Source: Pisaster brevispinus (taxonomy: Eukaryota; Echinodermata; Asteroidea; Forcipulatida; Asteriidae). From it: 64,000 nt of DNA. Each line of letters begins with the position of its first letter. The stretch's first letter is position 1. Below, piece after piece: positions 50,981 to 63,046 of this stretch. The notes beneath the pieces are model-generated. The model did not search any database and was not told where the DNA came from. It saw only the letters and a program-made list of their open reading frames with translations. The DNA lies in NCBI GenBank assembly GCA_023634235.1, contig JAMKCF010000014.1, forward strand, positions 2,741,501-2,805,500, given 5' to 3'. The position numbers and the translations under genes are program-made.

Positions 50981-53680
50981 CCTGGAAGTAGGGCTGCACG
51001 AAACTCCACTGTATTACATGCCAACGTCATCGCCAGTGAGAAAATGCCGGCACAGAAAGGTCCGAAATAAAATCTTGGCTTAGATTGAGAATAAGTCCCG
51101 ATCTAAGCATGCTTGAGAGACAAATTTTGTACCTGACTCTTCCTTGGATATCCCTGCATTCGCAAATTATGTTTTTGGGTCAAGGCGGGCAAGCTTCATA
51201 CCGTAAAGGACCAGCAAGTGGGCCTGCTCCGAACGCTCCTCAAAAGCATCTCCAATGGGATTTTTGTACACAGAGCTGTCAAAGAATCAAAGACAAAGTA
51301 AGGACGGTCAAATCACCCCCAGAAAAATACTGGATCAGCACGAGTTTTACACCAACAGAAAGTTCGTATCGTGGGCTATCTCCTCCGTTATTTTTTTTTA
51401 GCTGAGGATTTTGTAGGCGAGCTGAGCGGCCTGGAAGTAGGGCTGCCCGAAACACCACTGTATTACATGCCAACGTCATCGCCAGTGAGAAAATGCCGGC
51501 ACAGAAATGTCCGAAATAAAATCTTGGCTTAGATTGAGAATAACTCCCGATCTAAGCATGCTAGAGAAAAAAAATTTGTACCTGACTCTTCCTTGGATAT
51601 CCCTGCATTCGAAAATTAAGTTTTTTGGGTCAAGGCGGGCAAGCTTCATACCGTAAAGGACCAGCAAGTGGGCCTGCTCCGAACGCTCCTCAAAAGCATC
51701 TCCAATGGGATTTTTGTACACAGTGCTGTCAATGAATCAAAGACAAAGTAAGGACGGTCAAATCACCCCCAGAAAAATACTGGATCAGCACGAGTTTTAC
51801 ACCAACAGAAAGTTCGTCTCAAGGGCTATCTCTTACGTAATTTATGTTTAGCTGAGGACTTTGTAGGCGAGCTCAGCGACCTGGAAGTAGGGCTGCCCTA
51901 AACACCACTGTATAACATGCCTACGTCATCGCCAGTGAGAAAATGCCGGCACAGAAAAGTCCGAAATAAAATCGTGGCTAAGATTGAGAATAACTCCCGA
52001 TCTAAGCATGCTACAGAGACAAAATTTGTAACTGACTCTTCCTTGGATATCCCTGCATTCGAAAATTAAGTTTTTTGGGTCGAGGCGTGCAAGCTTCATA
52101 CCGGAAATGACCAGCAAGTGGGACTGTTCCGAACGCTCCTCAAAAGCATCTCCAATGGGATTTTTGTACACAGAGCTGTCAAAGAAACAAAGACAAAGTA
52201 AGGACGGTCAAATCACCCCCAGAATAATAGTGGATCTGCACGAGTTCTACACCAATAGAAAGCTCGTCTCAAGGGCTATCTCTTACGTAATTTATGTTTA
52301 GCTGAGGACTTTGTAGGCGAGCTCAGCGACCTGGAAGTAGGGCTGCCCGAAACTCCACTGTATTACATGCCTACGTCATCGCCAGTGAGAAAATGCCGGC
52401 ACAGAAAGGTCCGAAATAAAATCTTGGCTTAGATTGAGAATAAGTCCCGATCTAAGCATGCTTGAGAGACAAATTTTGTACCTGACTCTTCCTTGGATAT
52501 CCCTGCGTTCGCAAATTAAGTTTTTTGGGTCAAGGCGGGCAAGCTTCATACCGTAAAGGACCAGCAAGTGGGCCTGCTCCGAACGCTCCTCAAAAGCATC
52601 TCCAATGGGATTTTTGTACACAGTGCTGTCAATGAATCAAAGACAAAGTAAGGACGGTCAAATCACCCCCAGAAAAATACTGGATCAGCACGAGTTTTAC
52701 ACCAACAGAAAGTTCGTATCGTGGGCTATCTCCTGCGTAATTTTTGCTTAGCTGAGGATTTTGTAGGCGAGCTGAGCGGCCTGGAAGTAGGGCTGCCCGA
52801 AACACCACTGTATTACATGCCAACGTCATCGCCAGTGAGAAAATGCCGGCACAGAAAGGTCCGAAATAAAATCTTGGCTTAGATTGTGAATAACTCCCAA
52901 TCTAAGCATGCTAGAGAGACACAATTTGTACCTGACTCTTCCTTGGATATCCCTGCATTCGAAAATTAAGGTTTTTTTGTCGAGGCGGGCAAGCTTCATA
53001 CCGTAAGGACCAACAAGTGGGCCTGCTCCGAACGCTCCTCAAAAGCATCTCCAATGGGATTTTTGTACACAGAGCTGTCAAAGAAACAAAGACAAAGTAA
53101 GGACGGTCAAATCACCCCAAGAAAAAATACTGGATCTGCACGAGTTCTACACCAATGGAAAGCTCGTCTCAAGGGCTATCTCTTCCGTAATTTATGTTTA
53201 GCTGAGGATTTTGTAGGCGAGCTGAGCGGCCTGGAAGTAGGGCTGCACGAAACATCACTGTATTACATGCCTACGTCATCGCCAGTGAGAAAATGCCGGC
53301 ACAGAAAGGTCCGAAATAAATTCGTGGCTAAGATTGAGAATAACTCCCGATCTAAGCATGCTAGAGAGACAAAATTTGTACCTGACTCTTCCTTGGATAT
53401 CCCTGCATTCGAAAATTAAGTTTTTTAGGTCGAGGCGGGTAAGCTTCATACCGTAAATGACCAGCAAGTGCGCCTGCTGCGAACGCTCCTCAAAAGCATC
53501 TCCAATTTGATTTTTGTACACAGAGCTGCCAAAGAAACAAAGACAAAGTAAGGACGGTCAAATCACCCCCAGAATAATACTGGATCTGCACGAATTCTAC
53601 ACCAATAAAAAGCTCGTATCAAGGGCTATCTCTTCCGTAATTTGTGTTTAGCTGAGGATTTTGTAGGCGAGCTGAGCGGC

Positions 53681-54094
53681 CTGGAAGTATGGCTGCCAGA
53701 AACACCACTGTATTACATGCCTACGTCATCGCAAGTGAGAAAATGCCGGCACAGAAAAGTCCGAAATAAAATCGTGGCTAAGATTGAGAATAACTCCCGA
53801 TCTAAGCATGCTAGAGAGACAAAATTTGTACCTGACTCTTCCTTTGATATCCCTGCCGCCGAAAATTAAGTTTTTTGGGTCAAGGCTGGCAAGCTTCATA
53901 CCGTAAATGACCAGCAAGTGCGCCTGCTCCGAACGCTCCTCAAAAGCATCTCCAATGGGTTTTTTGAACACAGAGCTGTCAAAGAAACAAAGACAAAGTA
54001 AGGACGGTCAAATCACCCATAGAAAGCTCGTATCAAGAGCTATCTCTTCCGTATTTTTTGGTTAGCTGAGAATGTTGTAGGCGAGCTGAGCGGC
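53681..54094 (+). repeat. 414-bp monomer with the 36-bp deletion (3564-bp HOR copy 1)
   Basis: The junction CACCCATAGA is at 54014-54023, followed by GCTCGTATCAAGAGC, the same linked change as in the units at 48120 and 50568. The body has CCCTGCCGCCGAAAATTAAG and GGGTTTTTTGAACAC. The tail (TTTTTTGGTTAGCTGAGAATG) is close to that of the unit from 48120 (TTTTTTGGTTAGCTGAGGATG), which suggests descent from a common deleted unit. Confidence 0.88.
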
Positions 54095-57000
54095 CTGGAA
54101 GTAGGGCTGCCCGAAACACCACTGTATTACATGCCTACTTCATCGACAGTGAGAAAATGCCGGCACAGAAAAGTCCGAAATAAAATCGTGGCTAAGATTG
54201 AGAATAACTCCCGATCTAAGCATGCTACAGAGACAACATTTGTACCTGACTCTTCCTTGGATATCCCTGCATTCGAAAATTAAGTTTTTTGGGTCGATGC
54301 GTACAAGCTTCATACCGGAAATGACCAGCAAGTGGGCCTGCTCCGAACTCTCCTCAAAAGCATCTCCAATGGGGTTTTTGTACCCAGAGCTGTCAAAGAA
54401 ACAAAGACAAAGTAAGGACGGTCAAATCACCCCCAGAATAATACTAGATCTGCACGAATTCTACACCAATGAAAAGCTTGTATCAAGGGCTATCTTTTAC
54501 GAATTATTTGTTTAGCTGAGGATTTTGTAGGCGAGCTGAGCGGCCTGGAAGTAGGGCTGCCCTAAACACCACTGTATAACATGCCTACGTCATCGCCAGT
54601 GAGAAAATGCCGGCACAGAATGGTCCGAAATAAAATCGTGGCTAAGATTGAGACAAACTCCTGATCTAAGCATGCTACAGAGACAAAACTTGTACCTGAC
54701 TCTTCTTTGGATATCCCTGCATTCGAAAAATTAAGTTTTTTAGGTCGATGCAGGCAAGCTTCATACCGGAAATGACCAGCAAGTGGGCCTGCTCCGAACG
54801 CTCCTCAAAAGCATCTCCAATGGTATTTTTGTACACAGAGCTGTCAAAGAAACAAAGACAAAGTAAGGACGGTCAAATCACCCGCAGAATAATACTGGAT
54901 CTGCACGAGTTCTACACCAATGGAAAGCTCTTATCAAGGGCTATCTCTTCCGTAATTTTTGCTTAGCTGAGGATTTTGTAGGCGAGCTGAGCGGCCTGGA
55001 AGTAGGGCTGCCCGAAACACCACTGTATTACATGCCAACGTCATCGCCAGTGAGAAAATGCCGGCACAGAAAGGTCCGAAATAAAATCTTGGCTTAGATT
55101 GTGAATAACTCCCGATCTAAGCATGCTAGAGAGACACAATTTGTACCTGACTCTTCCTTGGATATCCCTGCATTCGAAAATTAAAGTTTTTTTGTCGAGG
55201 CGGGCAAGCTTCATACCGTAAGGACCAACAAGTGGGCCTGCTCCGAACGCTCCTCAAAAGCATCTCCAATGGGATTTTTGTACACAGAGCTGTCAAAGAA
55301 ACAAAGACAAAGTAAGGACGGTCAAATCACCCCAAGAAAAATACTGGATCTGCACGAGTTCTACACCAATTGAAAGCCCGTCTCAAGGGCTATCTCTTCC
55401 GTAATTTATGTTTAGCTGAGGATTTTGTAGGCGAGCTGAGCGACCTGAAAGTAGGGCTGCCCTAAACACCACTGTATAACATGCCTACGTCATCGCCAGT
55501 GAGAAAATGCCGGCACAGAAAAGTCCGAAATAAAATCGTGGCTAAGATTGAGAATAACTCCCGATCTAAGCATGCTACAGAGACAAAATTTGTAACTGAC
55601 TCTTCGTTGGATATCCCTGCATTCGAAAATTAAGTTTTTTGGGTCGAGGCGTGCAAGCTTCATACCGGAAATGACCAGCAAGTGGGACTGTTCCGAACGC
55701 TCCTCAAAAGCATCTCCAATGGGATTTTTGTACACAGAGCTGTCAAAGAAACACAGACAAAGTAAGGACGGTCAAATCACCCCCAGAATAATAGTGGATC
55801 TGCACGAGTTCTACACCAATAGAAAGCTCGTCTCAAGGGCTATCTCTTACGTAATTTATGTTTAGCTGAGGACTTTGTAGGCGAGCTCAGCGACCTGGAA
55901 GTAGGGCTGCCCGAAACTCCACTGTATTACATGCCTACGTCATCGCCAGTGAGAAAATGCCGGCACAGAAAGGTCCGAAATAAAATCTTGGCTTAGATTG
56001 AGAATAAGTCCCGATCTAAGCATGCTTGAGAGACAAATTTTGTACCTGACTCTTCCTTGGATATCCTTGCGTTCGCAAATTAAGTTTTTTGGGTCAAGGC
56101 GGGCAAGCTTCATACCGTAAAGGACCAGCAAGTGGGCCTGCTCCGAACGCTCCTCAAAAGCATCTCCAATGGGATTTTTGTACACAGTGCTGTCAATGAA
56201 TCAAAGACAAAGTAAGGACGGTCAAATCACCCCCAGAAAAATACTGGATCAGCACGAGTTTTACACCAACAGAAAGTTCGTATCGTGGGCTATCTCCTGC
56301 GTAATTTTTGCTTAGCTGAGGATTTTGTAGGCGAGCTGAGCGGCCTGGAAGTAGGGCTGCCCGAAACACCACTGTATTACATGCCAACGTCATCGCCAGT
56401 GAGAAAATGCCGGCACAGAAAGGTCCGAAATAAAATCTTGGCTTAGATTGTGAATAACTCCCAATCTAAGCATGCTAGAGAGACACAATTTGTACCTGAC
56501 TCTTCCTTGGATATCCCTGCATTCGAAAATTAAGGTTTTTTTGTCGAGGCGGGCAAGCTTCATACCGTAAGGACCAACAAGTGGGCCTGCTCCGAACGCT
56601 CCTCAAAAGCATCTCCAATGGGATTTTTGTACACAGAGCTGTCAAAGAAACAAAGACAAAGTAAGGACGGTCAAATCACCCCAAGAAAAATACTGGATCT
56701 GCACGAGTTCTACACCAATGGAAAGCTCGTCTCAAGGGCTATCTCTTCCGTAATTTATGTTTAGCTGAGGATTTTGTAGGCGAGCTGAGCGGCCTGGAAG
56801 TAGGGCTGCACGAAACATCACTGTATTACATGCCTACGTCATCGCCAGTGAGAAAATGCCGGCACAGAAAGGTCCGAAATAAATTCGTGGCTAAGATTGA
56901 GAATAACTCCCGATCTAAGCATGCTAGAGAGACAAAATTTGTACCTGACTCTTCCTTGGATATCCCTGCATTCGAAAATTAAGTTTTTTAGGTCGAGGCG

Positions 57001-57243
57001 GGTAAGCTTCATACCGTAAATGACCAGCAAGTGCGCCTGCTGCGAACGCTCCTCAAAAGCATCTCCAATTTGATTTTTGTACACAGAGCTGCCAAAGAAA
57101 CAAAGACAAAGTAAGGACGGTCAAATCACCCCCAGAATAATACTGGATCTGCACGAATTCTACACCAATAAAAAGCTCGTATCAAGGGCTATCTCTTCCG
57201 TAATTTGTGTTTAGCTGAGGATTTTGTAGGCGAGCTCAGCGGC

Positions 57244-57657
57244 CTGGAAGTATGGCTGCCAGAAACACCACTGTATTACATGCCTAAGTCATCGCAAGTG
57301 AGAAAATGCCGGCACAGAAAAGTCCGAAATAAAATCGTGGCTAAGATTGAGAATAACTCCCGATCTAAGCATGCTAGAGAGACAAAATTTGTACCTGACT
57401 CTTCCTTTGATATCCCTGCCGCCGAAAATTAAGTTTTTTGGGTCAAGGCTGGCAAGCTTCATACCGTAAATGACCAGCAAGTGCGCCTGCTCCGAACGCT
57501 CCTCAAAAGCATCTCCAATGGGTTTTTTGAACACAGAGCTGTCAAAGAAACAAAGACAAAGTAAGGACGGTCAAATCACCCATAGAAAGCTCGTATCAAG
57601 AGCTATCTCTTCCGTATTTTTTGGTTAGCTGAGAATGTTGTAGGCGAGCTGAGCGGC
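57244..57657 (+). repeat. 414-bp monomer with the 36-bp deletion (3564-bp HOR copy 2)
   Basis: This is the counterpart of the unit from 53681, 3563 bp downstream, with the junction CACCCATAGA at 57577-57586. It matches that unit except for a few bases (for example AAGTCATCGCAAG at 57285 against ACGTCATCGCAAG). It shows that the deletion was copied as part of the large block. Confidence 0.88.
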
Positions 57658-58169
57658 CTGGAAGTAGGGCTGCCCGAAACACCACTGTATTACATGCCTA
57701 CTTCATCGACAGTGAGAAAATGCCGGCACAGAAAAGTCCGAAATAAAATCGTGGCTAAGATTGAGAATAACTCCCGATCTAAGCATGCTACAGAGACAAC
57801 ATTTGTACCTGACTCTTCCTTGGATATCCCTGCATTCGAAAATTAAGTTTTTTGGGTCGATGCGTACAAGCTTCATACCGGAAATGACCAGCAAGTGGGC
57901 CTGCTCCGAACTCTCCTCAAAAGCATCTCCAATGGGGTTTTTGTACCCAGAGCTGTCAAAGAAACAAAGACAAAGTAAGGACGGTCAAATCACCCCCAGA
58001 ATAATACTAGATCTGCACGAATTCTACACCAATGAAAAGCTTGTATCAAGGGCTATCTTTTACGAATTATTTGTTTAGCTGAGGATTTTGTAGGCGAGCT
58101 GAGCGGCCTGGAAGTAGGGCTGCCCTAAACACCACTGTATAACATGCCTACGTCATCGCCAGTGAGAAA

Positions 58170-59983
58170 ATGCCGGCACAGAATGGTCCGAAATAAAATC
58201 GTGGCTAAGATTGAGACAAACTCCTGATCTAAGCATGCTACAGAGACAAAACTTGTACCTGACTCTTCTTTGGATATCCCTGCATTCGAAAAATTAAGTT
58301 TTTTAGGTCGATGCAGGCAAGCTTCATACCGGAAATGACCAGCAAGTGGGCCTGCTCCGAACGCTCCTCAAAAGCATCTCCAATGGTATGTTTGTACACA
58401 GAGCTGTCAAAGAAACAAAGACAAAGTAAGGACGGTCAAATCACCCGCAGAATAATACTGGATCTGCACGAGTTCTACACCAATGGAAAGCTCTTATCAA
58501 GGGCTATCTCTTCCGTAATTTTTTTTAGCTGAGGATTTTGTAGGCGAGCTGAGCGGCCTGGAAGTAGGGCTGCCCGAAACACCACTGTATTACATGCCTA
58601 CGTCGTCGCCAGTGAGAAAATGCCAGCACAGAAAGGTCCGAAATAAAATCGTGGCTAAGATTGAGAATAACTCCCGATCTAAGCAAGCTAGAGAGACAAA
58701 ATTTGTACCTGACTCTTCCTTGGATATCCCTGCATTCGAAAATTAAGTTTTTTGGGTCGATGCGTGCAAGCTTCATATCGGAAATGACCAGCAAGTGGGC
58801 CTGCTCCGAACGCTCCTCAAAAGCATCTCCAATTGGATTTTTGTACACAGAGCTGTCAAAGAATCAAAGACAAAGTAAGGACGGTCAAATCACCCCAAGA
58901 AAAATACTGGATCTGCACGAGTTCTACACCAATGGAAAGCTCGTATCAAGGGCTATCTCTTACGTTATTTATGTTTAGCTGAAGATTTTGTAGGCGAGCT
59001 GAGCGGCCTGGAAGTAGGGCTGCCCGAAACACCACTGTATTACATGCCTACGTCATCGCCAGTGAGGAAATGCCGGCACAGAATGGTCCGAAATAAAATC
59101 GTGGCTAAGATTGAGACAAACTCCTGATCTAAGCATGCTACAGAGACAAAACTTGTACCTGACTCTTCTTTGGATATCCCTGCATTCGAAAAATTAAGTT
59201 TTTTAGGTCGATGCAGGCAAGCTTCATACCGGAAATGACCAGCAAGTGGGCCTGCTCCGAACGCTCCTCAAAAGCATCTCCAATGGTATTTTTGTACACA
59301 GAGCTGTCAAAGAAACAAAGACAAAGTAAGGACGGTCAAATCACCCGCAGAATAATACTGGATCTGCACGAGTTCTACACCAATGGAAAGCTCTTATCAA
59401 GGGCTATCTCTTCCGTAATTTTTTTTAGCTGAGGATTTTGTAGGCGAGCTGAGCGGCCTGGAAGTAGGGCTGCCCGAAACACCACTGTATTACATGCCTA
59501 CGTCGTCGCCAGTGAGAAAATGCCAGCACAGAAAGGTCCGAAATAAAATCGTGGCTAAGATTGAGAATAACTCCCGATCTAAGCAAGCTAGAGAGACAAA
59601 ATTTGTACCTGACTCTTCCTTGGATATCCCTGCATTCGAAAATTAAGTTTTTTGGGTCGATGCGTGCAAGCTTCATATCGGAAATGACCAGCAAGTGGGC
59701 CTGCTCCGAACGCTCCTCAAAAGCATCTCCAATTGGATTTTTGTACACAGAGCTGTCAAAGAATCAAAGACAAAGTAAGGACGGTCAAATCACCCCAAGA
59801 AAAATACTGGATCTGCACGAGTTCTACACCAATGGAAAGCTCGTATCAAGGGCTATCTCTTACGTTATTTATGTTTAGCTGAAGATTTTGTAGGCGAGCT
59901 GAGCGGCCTGGAAGTAGGGCTGCCCGAAACACCACTGTATTACATGCCTACGTCATCGCCAGTGAGGAAATGCCGGCACAGAA
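58170..59983 (+). repeat. Dimeric HOR, period 900 bp, two copies
   Basis: Two 900-bp dimers, about 58170-59069 and 59070-59969. Monomer one carries CAGAATGGTCC, GAGACAAACTCCTGATC, GAAAAATTAAG and TTAGGTCGATGCAGG. Monomer two carries ACGTCGTCGCC, TGCCAGCACAG, AAGCAAGCTAG, GATGCGTGCAAGC and CATATCGG. The only difference I noticed inside the block is G at 58390 against T at 59290 (GGTATGTTTG/GGTATTTTTG). The right edge is A at 59984 against T at 59084 (GAAAGGTCC/GAATGGTCC). The first monomer also ends the 3564-bp repeat upstream, so this dimer grew out of it. No gene is seen. Confidence 0.9.
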
Positions 59984-60117
59984 AGGTCCGAAATAAAATC
60001 GTGGCTAAGATTGCCAATAACTCCCGATCTAAGCAACCTAGAGAGACAAAATTTAAACCTGACTCTTCCTTGGATATCCCTGCATTCGAAAAACAAGTTT
60101 TTTGGGTCGATGCGGGC
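59908..60117 (+). repeat. Truncated 210-bp monomer, first copy (240-bp deletion)
   Basis: The monomer proceeds normally to GCAAGTGGGC at 60141-60150, then reads ATGCTGCCTACGTCATCG, jumping to monomer position about 40 of the next unit. Anchor spacing falls from 450 to 210, a loss of 240 bp. The join shares TGC with both parents, so microhomology is plausible. Because 240 is a multiple of three and this unit has CAAG in place of TAAG after GAAAA, forward frame 1 continues across the join, giving a 121-codon frame at 59944-60306 with two copies of the same N-terminal segment. Confidence 0.88.
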
Positions 60118-61467
60118 AAGCTTCATAGCGTAAATGACCAGCAAGTGGGCATGCTGCCTACGTCATCGCCAGTGAGAAAATGCCGGCACAGAAAGGTCCG
60201 AAATAAAAACGTGGCTAAGATTGAGAATAACTCCCGATCTAAGCATGCTAGAAAGACAAAATGTGTACCTGACTCTTCCTTAAATATCCCTGCATTCGAA
60301 AATTAAGTTTTTTGGGTCGATGAAGGCAAGCTTCATACCGAAAAGGACCAGCAAGTGGGCCTGCTCCGAACGCTCCTCAAAAGCATCTCCAATGGGATTT
60401 TTGTACACAGAACTGTCAAAGAAACAAAGACAAAGTAAGGACGGTCAAATCACCCCCAGAATAATACTAGATCTGCACGAATTCTACACCAATAGAAAGC
60501 TCGTATTGAAGGCTTACTCTTCCGTAATTTTTGTTTAGCTGAGGATTTTGTAGGCGAGCTGAGCAGCCTGGAAGTAGGGCTGCCCGAAACACCACTGTAT
60601 TACATGCCTACGTCATCGCCAGTGAGAAAATGCCGTCGCAGAAAGGTCCGAAATAAATTCTTGGCTAAAATTGAGAATAACTCCCAATCTAAGCATTCTA
60701 GAGAGACAAAATTTATACCTGACTCTTTCTTGGATATCCCTGCTTTCGAAAATCAAGTTTTTTGAGTCGATGAGGGCAAGCTTCATACCGGCAACGACCA
60801 GCAAGTGGGCCTGCTCCGAACACTCCTCAAAAGCATCTCCAATGTGATTTTTGTACACAGAGCTGTCAAAGAAACAAAGACAAAGTAAGGACGGTCAAAT
60901 CACCCCCAGAAAAATACTGGATCTGCACGAGTTTTACACCAATAGAAAGCTCGTATTAAAGGCTATCTCTTCCGTAATTTTTGTTTAGCTGAGGATTTTG
61001 TAGGCGAGCTGAGCAGCCTGGAAGTAGGGCTGCCCGAAACACCACTGTATTACATGCCTACGTCATCGCCAGTGAGCAAATGCCGTCGGAGAAAGGTCCG
61101 AAATAAATTCTTGGCTAAAATTGAGAATAACTCCCAATCTAAGCATGCTAGGGAGACAAAATTAATACCTGACTCTTCCTTGGATATCCCTGCATTCGAA
61201 AATCAAGTTTTCTGGGTCGATGAGGGCAAGCTTCATACCGGCAATGACAAGCAAGTGGGCCTACTCCGAACACTCCTCAAAAGCATCTCCAATGTGATTT
61301 TTGTACACAGAGCTGTCAAAGAAACAAAGACAAATTAAGGACGGTCAAATCACCCCCAGAATAATACTAGATCTGCACGAATTCTACACCAATAGAAAGC
61401 TCGTATTAAAGGCTTACTCTTCCGTAATTTTTTTTTAGCTGAGGATTTTGTAGGCGAGCTGAGCAGC

Positions 61468-61917
61468 CTGGAAGTAGGGCTGCCCGAAACACCACTGTAT
61501 TACATGCCTACGTCATCGCCAGTGAGAAAATGCCGTCGCAGAAAGGTCCGAAATAAATTCTTGGCTAAAATTGAAAATAACTCCCAATCTAAGCATGCTA
61601 GAGAGACAAAATTTATACCTGACTCTTCCTTGGATATCCCTGCATTCGAAAATTAAGTTTTTTTGGGTCGATGCGTGCAAGCTTCATATCGGAAATGACC
61701 AGCAAGTGGGCCTGCTCCGAACGCTCCTCAAAAGCATCTCCAATTGGATTTTTGTACACAGAGCTGTCAAAGAATCAAAGACAAAGTAAGGACGGTCAAA
61801 TCACCCCAAGAAAAATACTGGATCTGCACGAGTTCTACACCAATGGAAAGCTCGTATCAAGGGCTATCTCTTAAGTTATTTATGTTTAGCTGAGGATTTT
61901 GTAGGCGAGCTGAGCGG
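61468..61917 (+). repeat. Chimeric monomer
   Basis: The first half of this unit (TGCCGTCGCAG, AAATTCTTGGCTAAAATTG, CTCCCAATCTAAGC, AAATTTATACC) belongs to the family at 60568 and 61018. The second half (GATGCGTGCAAGC, CATATCGGAAATGACC, CAATTGGATTTTTG, GAATCAAAGAC) belongs to the family at 58558 and 59458. The switch lies between about 61615 and 61670, near the T-run, which is one T longer here. It is a within-monomer exchange or conversion breakpoint. Confidence 0.82.
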
Positions 61918-62126
61918 CCTGGAATAGGGCTGCCCGAAACACCACTGTATTACATGCCTACGTCATCGCCAGTGAGGAAATGCCGGCACAGAAAGGTCCG
62001 AAATAAATCGTGGCTAAGATTGCCAATAACTCCCGATCTAAGCAACCTAGAGAGACAAAATTTAAACCTGACTCTTCCTTGGATATCCCTGCATTCGAAA
62101 AACTAGTTTTTTGGGTCGATGCGGGC
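61918..62126 (+). repeat. Truncated 209-bp monomer, second copy of the same deletion
   Basis: This is the counterpart of the unit from 59908. The same join (GGGCATGCTGCCTACG) is at 62157-62172. It has lost one more base in AAATAAATCG, and it reads AAACTAG where the first copy has AAACAAG. It shows that the truncated unit was copied as part of the 2-kb block. Confidence 0.87.
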
Positions 62127-63046
62127 AAGCTTCATAGCGTAAATGACCAGCAAGTGGGCATGCTGCCTACGTCATCGCCAGTGAGAAAATGCCGGCACAG
62201 AAAGGTCCGAAATAAAATCGTGGCTAAGATTGAGAATAACTCCCGATCTAAGCATGCTAGAAAGACAAAATGTGTACCTGACTCTTCCTTAAATATCCCT
62301 GCATTCGAAAATTAAGTTTTTTGGGTCGATGAAGGCAAGCTTCATACCGGAAAGGACCAGCAAGTGGGCCTGCTGCGAACGCTCCTCAAAAGCATCTCCA
62401 ATGGGATTTTTGTACACAGAACTGTCAAAGAAACAAAGACAAAGTAAGGACGGTCAAATCACCCCCAGAATAATACTAGATCTGCACGAATTCTACACCA
62501 ATAGAAAGCTCGTATTGAAGGCTTACTCTTCCGTAATTTTTGTTTAGCTGAGGATTTTGTAGGCGAGCTGAGCAGCCTGGAAGTAGGGCTGCCCGAAACA
62601 CCACTGTATTACATGCCTACGTCATCGCCAGTGAGAAAATGCCGTCGCAGAAAGGTCCGAAATAAATTCTTGGCTAAAATTGAGAATAACTCCCAATCTA
62701 AGCATGCTAGAGAGACAAAATTTATACCTGACTCTTTCTTGGATATCCCTGCTTTCGAAAATCAAGTTTTTTGAGTCGATGAGGGCAAGCTTCATACCGG
62801 CAACGACCAGCAAGTGGGCCTGCTCCGAACACTCCTCAAAAGCATCTCCAATGTGATTTTTGTACACAGAGCTGTCAAAGAAACAAAGACAAAGTAAGGA
62901 CGGTCAAATCACCCCCAGAAAAATACTGGATCTGCACGAGTTTTACACCAATAGAAAGCTCGTATTAAAGGCTATCTCTTCCGTAATTTTTGTTTAGCTG
63001 AGGATTTTGTAGGCGAGCTGAGCAGCCTGGAAGTAGGGCTGCCCTA

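Larger units (their letters stand above)
47670..51884 (+). repeat. Structurally irregular segment with truncated and composite units
   Basis: Nine to ten units. The stretches 47670-48400 and 49668-50350 are related at an offset of 1998 bp (AGTTTAACACC, GATTTCGTAGGCG, GAGCTAAGCGG, TGCCAACGTC, CATTCGCAAATTAGG). The offset is not a multiple of 450 because the interval contains one 36-bp deletion and one extra 234-bp partial unit. Two units (from 48120 and 50568) carry the 36-bp deletion. Units with GGATTTTATTACACAG (48811, 50395) lose the TGTACA palindrome. Unlike the homogenised blocks upstream, neighbouring units here differ in length. No gene is seen. Confidence 0.82.
51885..58512 (+). repeat. 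Octameric HOR, period 3563-3564 bp, 1.86 copies
   Basis: Copy 1 runs from 51885 and copy 2 from 55449. The period equals eight 450-bp units minus the 36-bp deletion carried by one of them. The left edge is G at 51884 against A at 55448 (CTGGAAG/CTGAAAG). Similarity ends near 54955/58512, where a GCTTAG tail meets a T-run tail. Shared marks include CCCTAAACACCACTGTATAAC, GCTTGAGAGAC, TCAATGAATC, CATCACTGTATTAC, GTATGGCTGCCAG, CCCTGCCGCCG and GAACTCTCC. A few differences are visible: CTTCCTTGG at 52038 against CTTCGTTGG, one extra A near 53122, and GGTATTTTTG at 54826 against GGTATGTTTG. No gene is seen. Confidence 0.9.
59650..63046 (+). repeat. Repeat of period ~2009-2011 bp containing a 240-bp deletion
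   Basis: The segment 59650-61037 recurs at about 61661-63046. The offset drops from 2011 to 2009 because of small indels: an extra T near 61663, a lost base in GGAATAGGGC at 61921, and a lost A in AAATAAATCG near 62004. The period equals five monomers minus the 240 bp lost from one unit. Shared marks are AAGCAACCTAGAG, AAATTTAAACC, CATAGCGTAAATG, CTTAAATATCCC, GAAAGACAAAATGTG, TGCCGTCGCAG and GTATTGAAGGCTTACTC. No gene is seen. Confidence 0.88.

Noticed and set aside
53054..53419. A 121-codon open frame crossing a monomer boundary
   Set aside because: One extra A near 53122 shifts frame 2 into frame 1. The sister unit 3563 bp downstream lacks the extra base and the frame.
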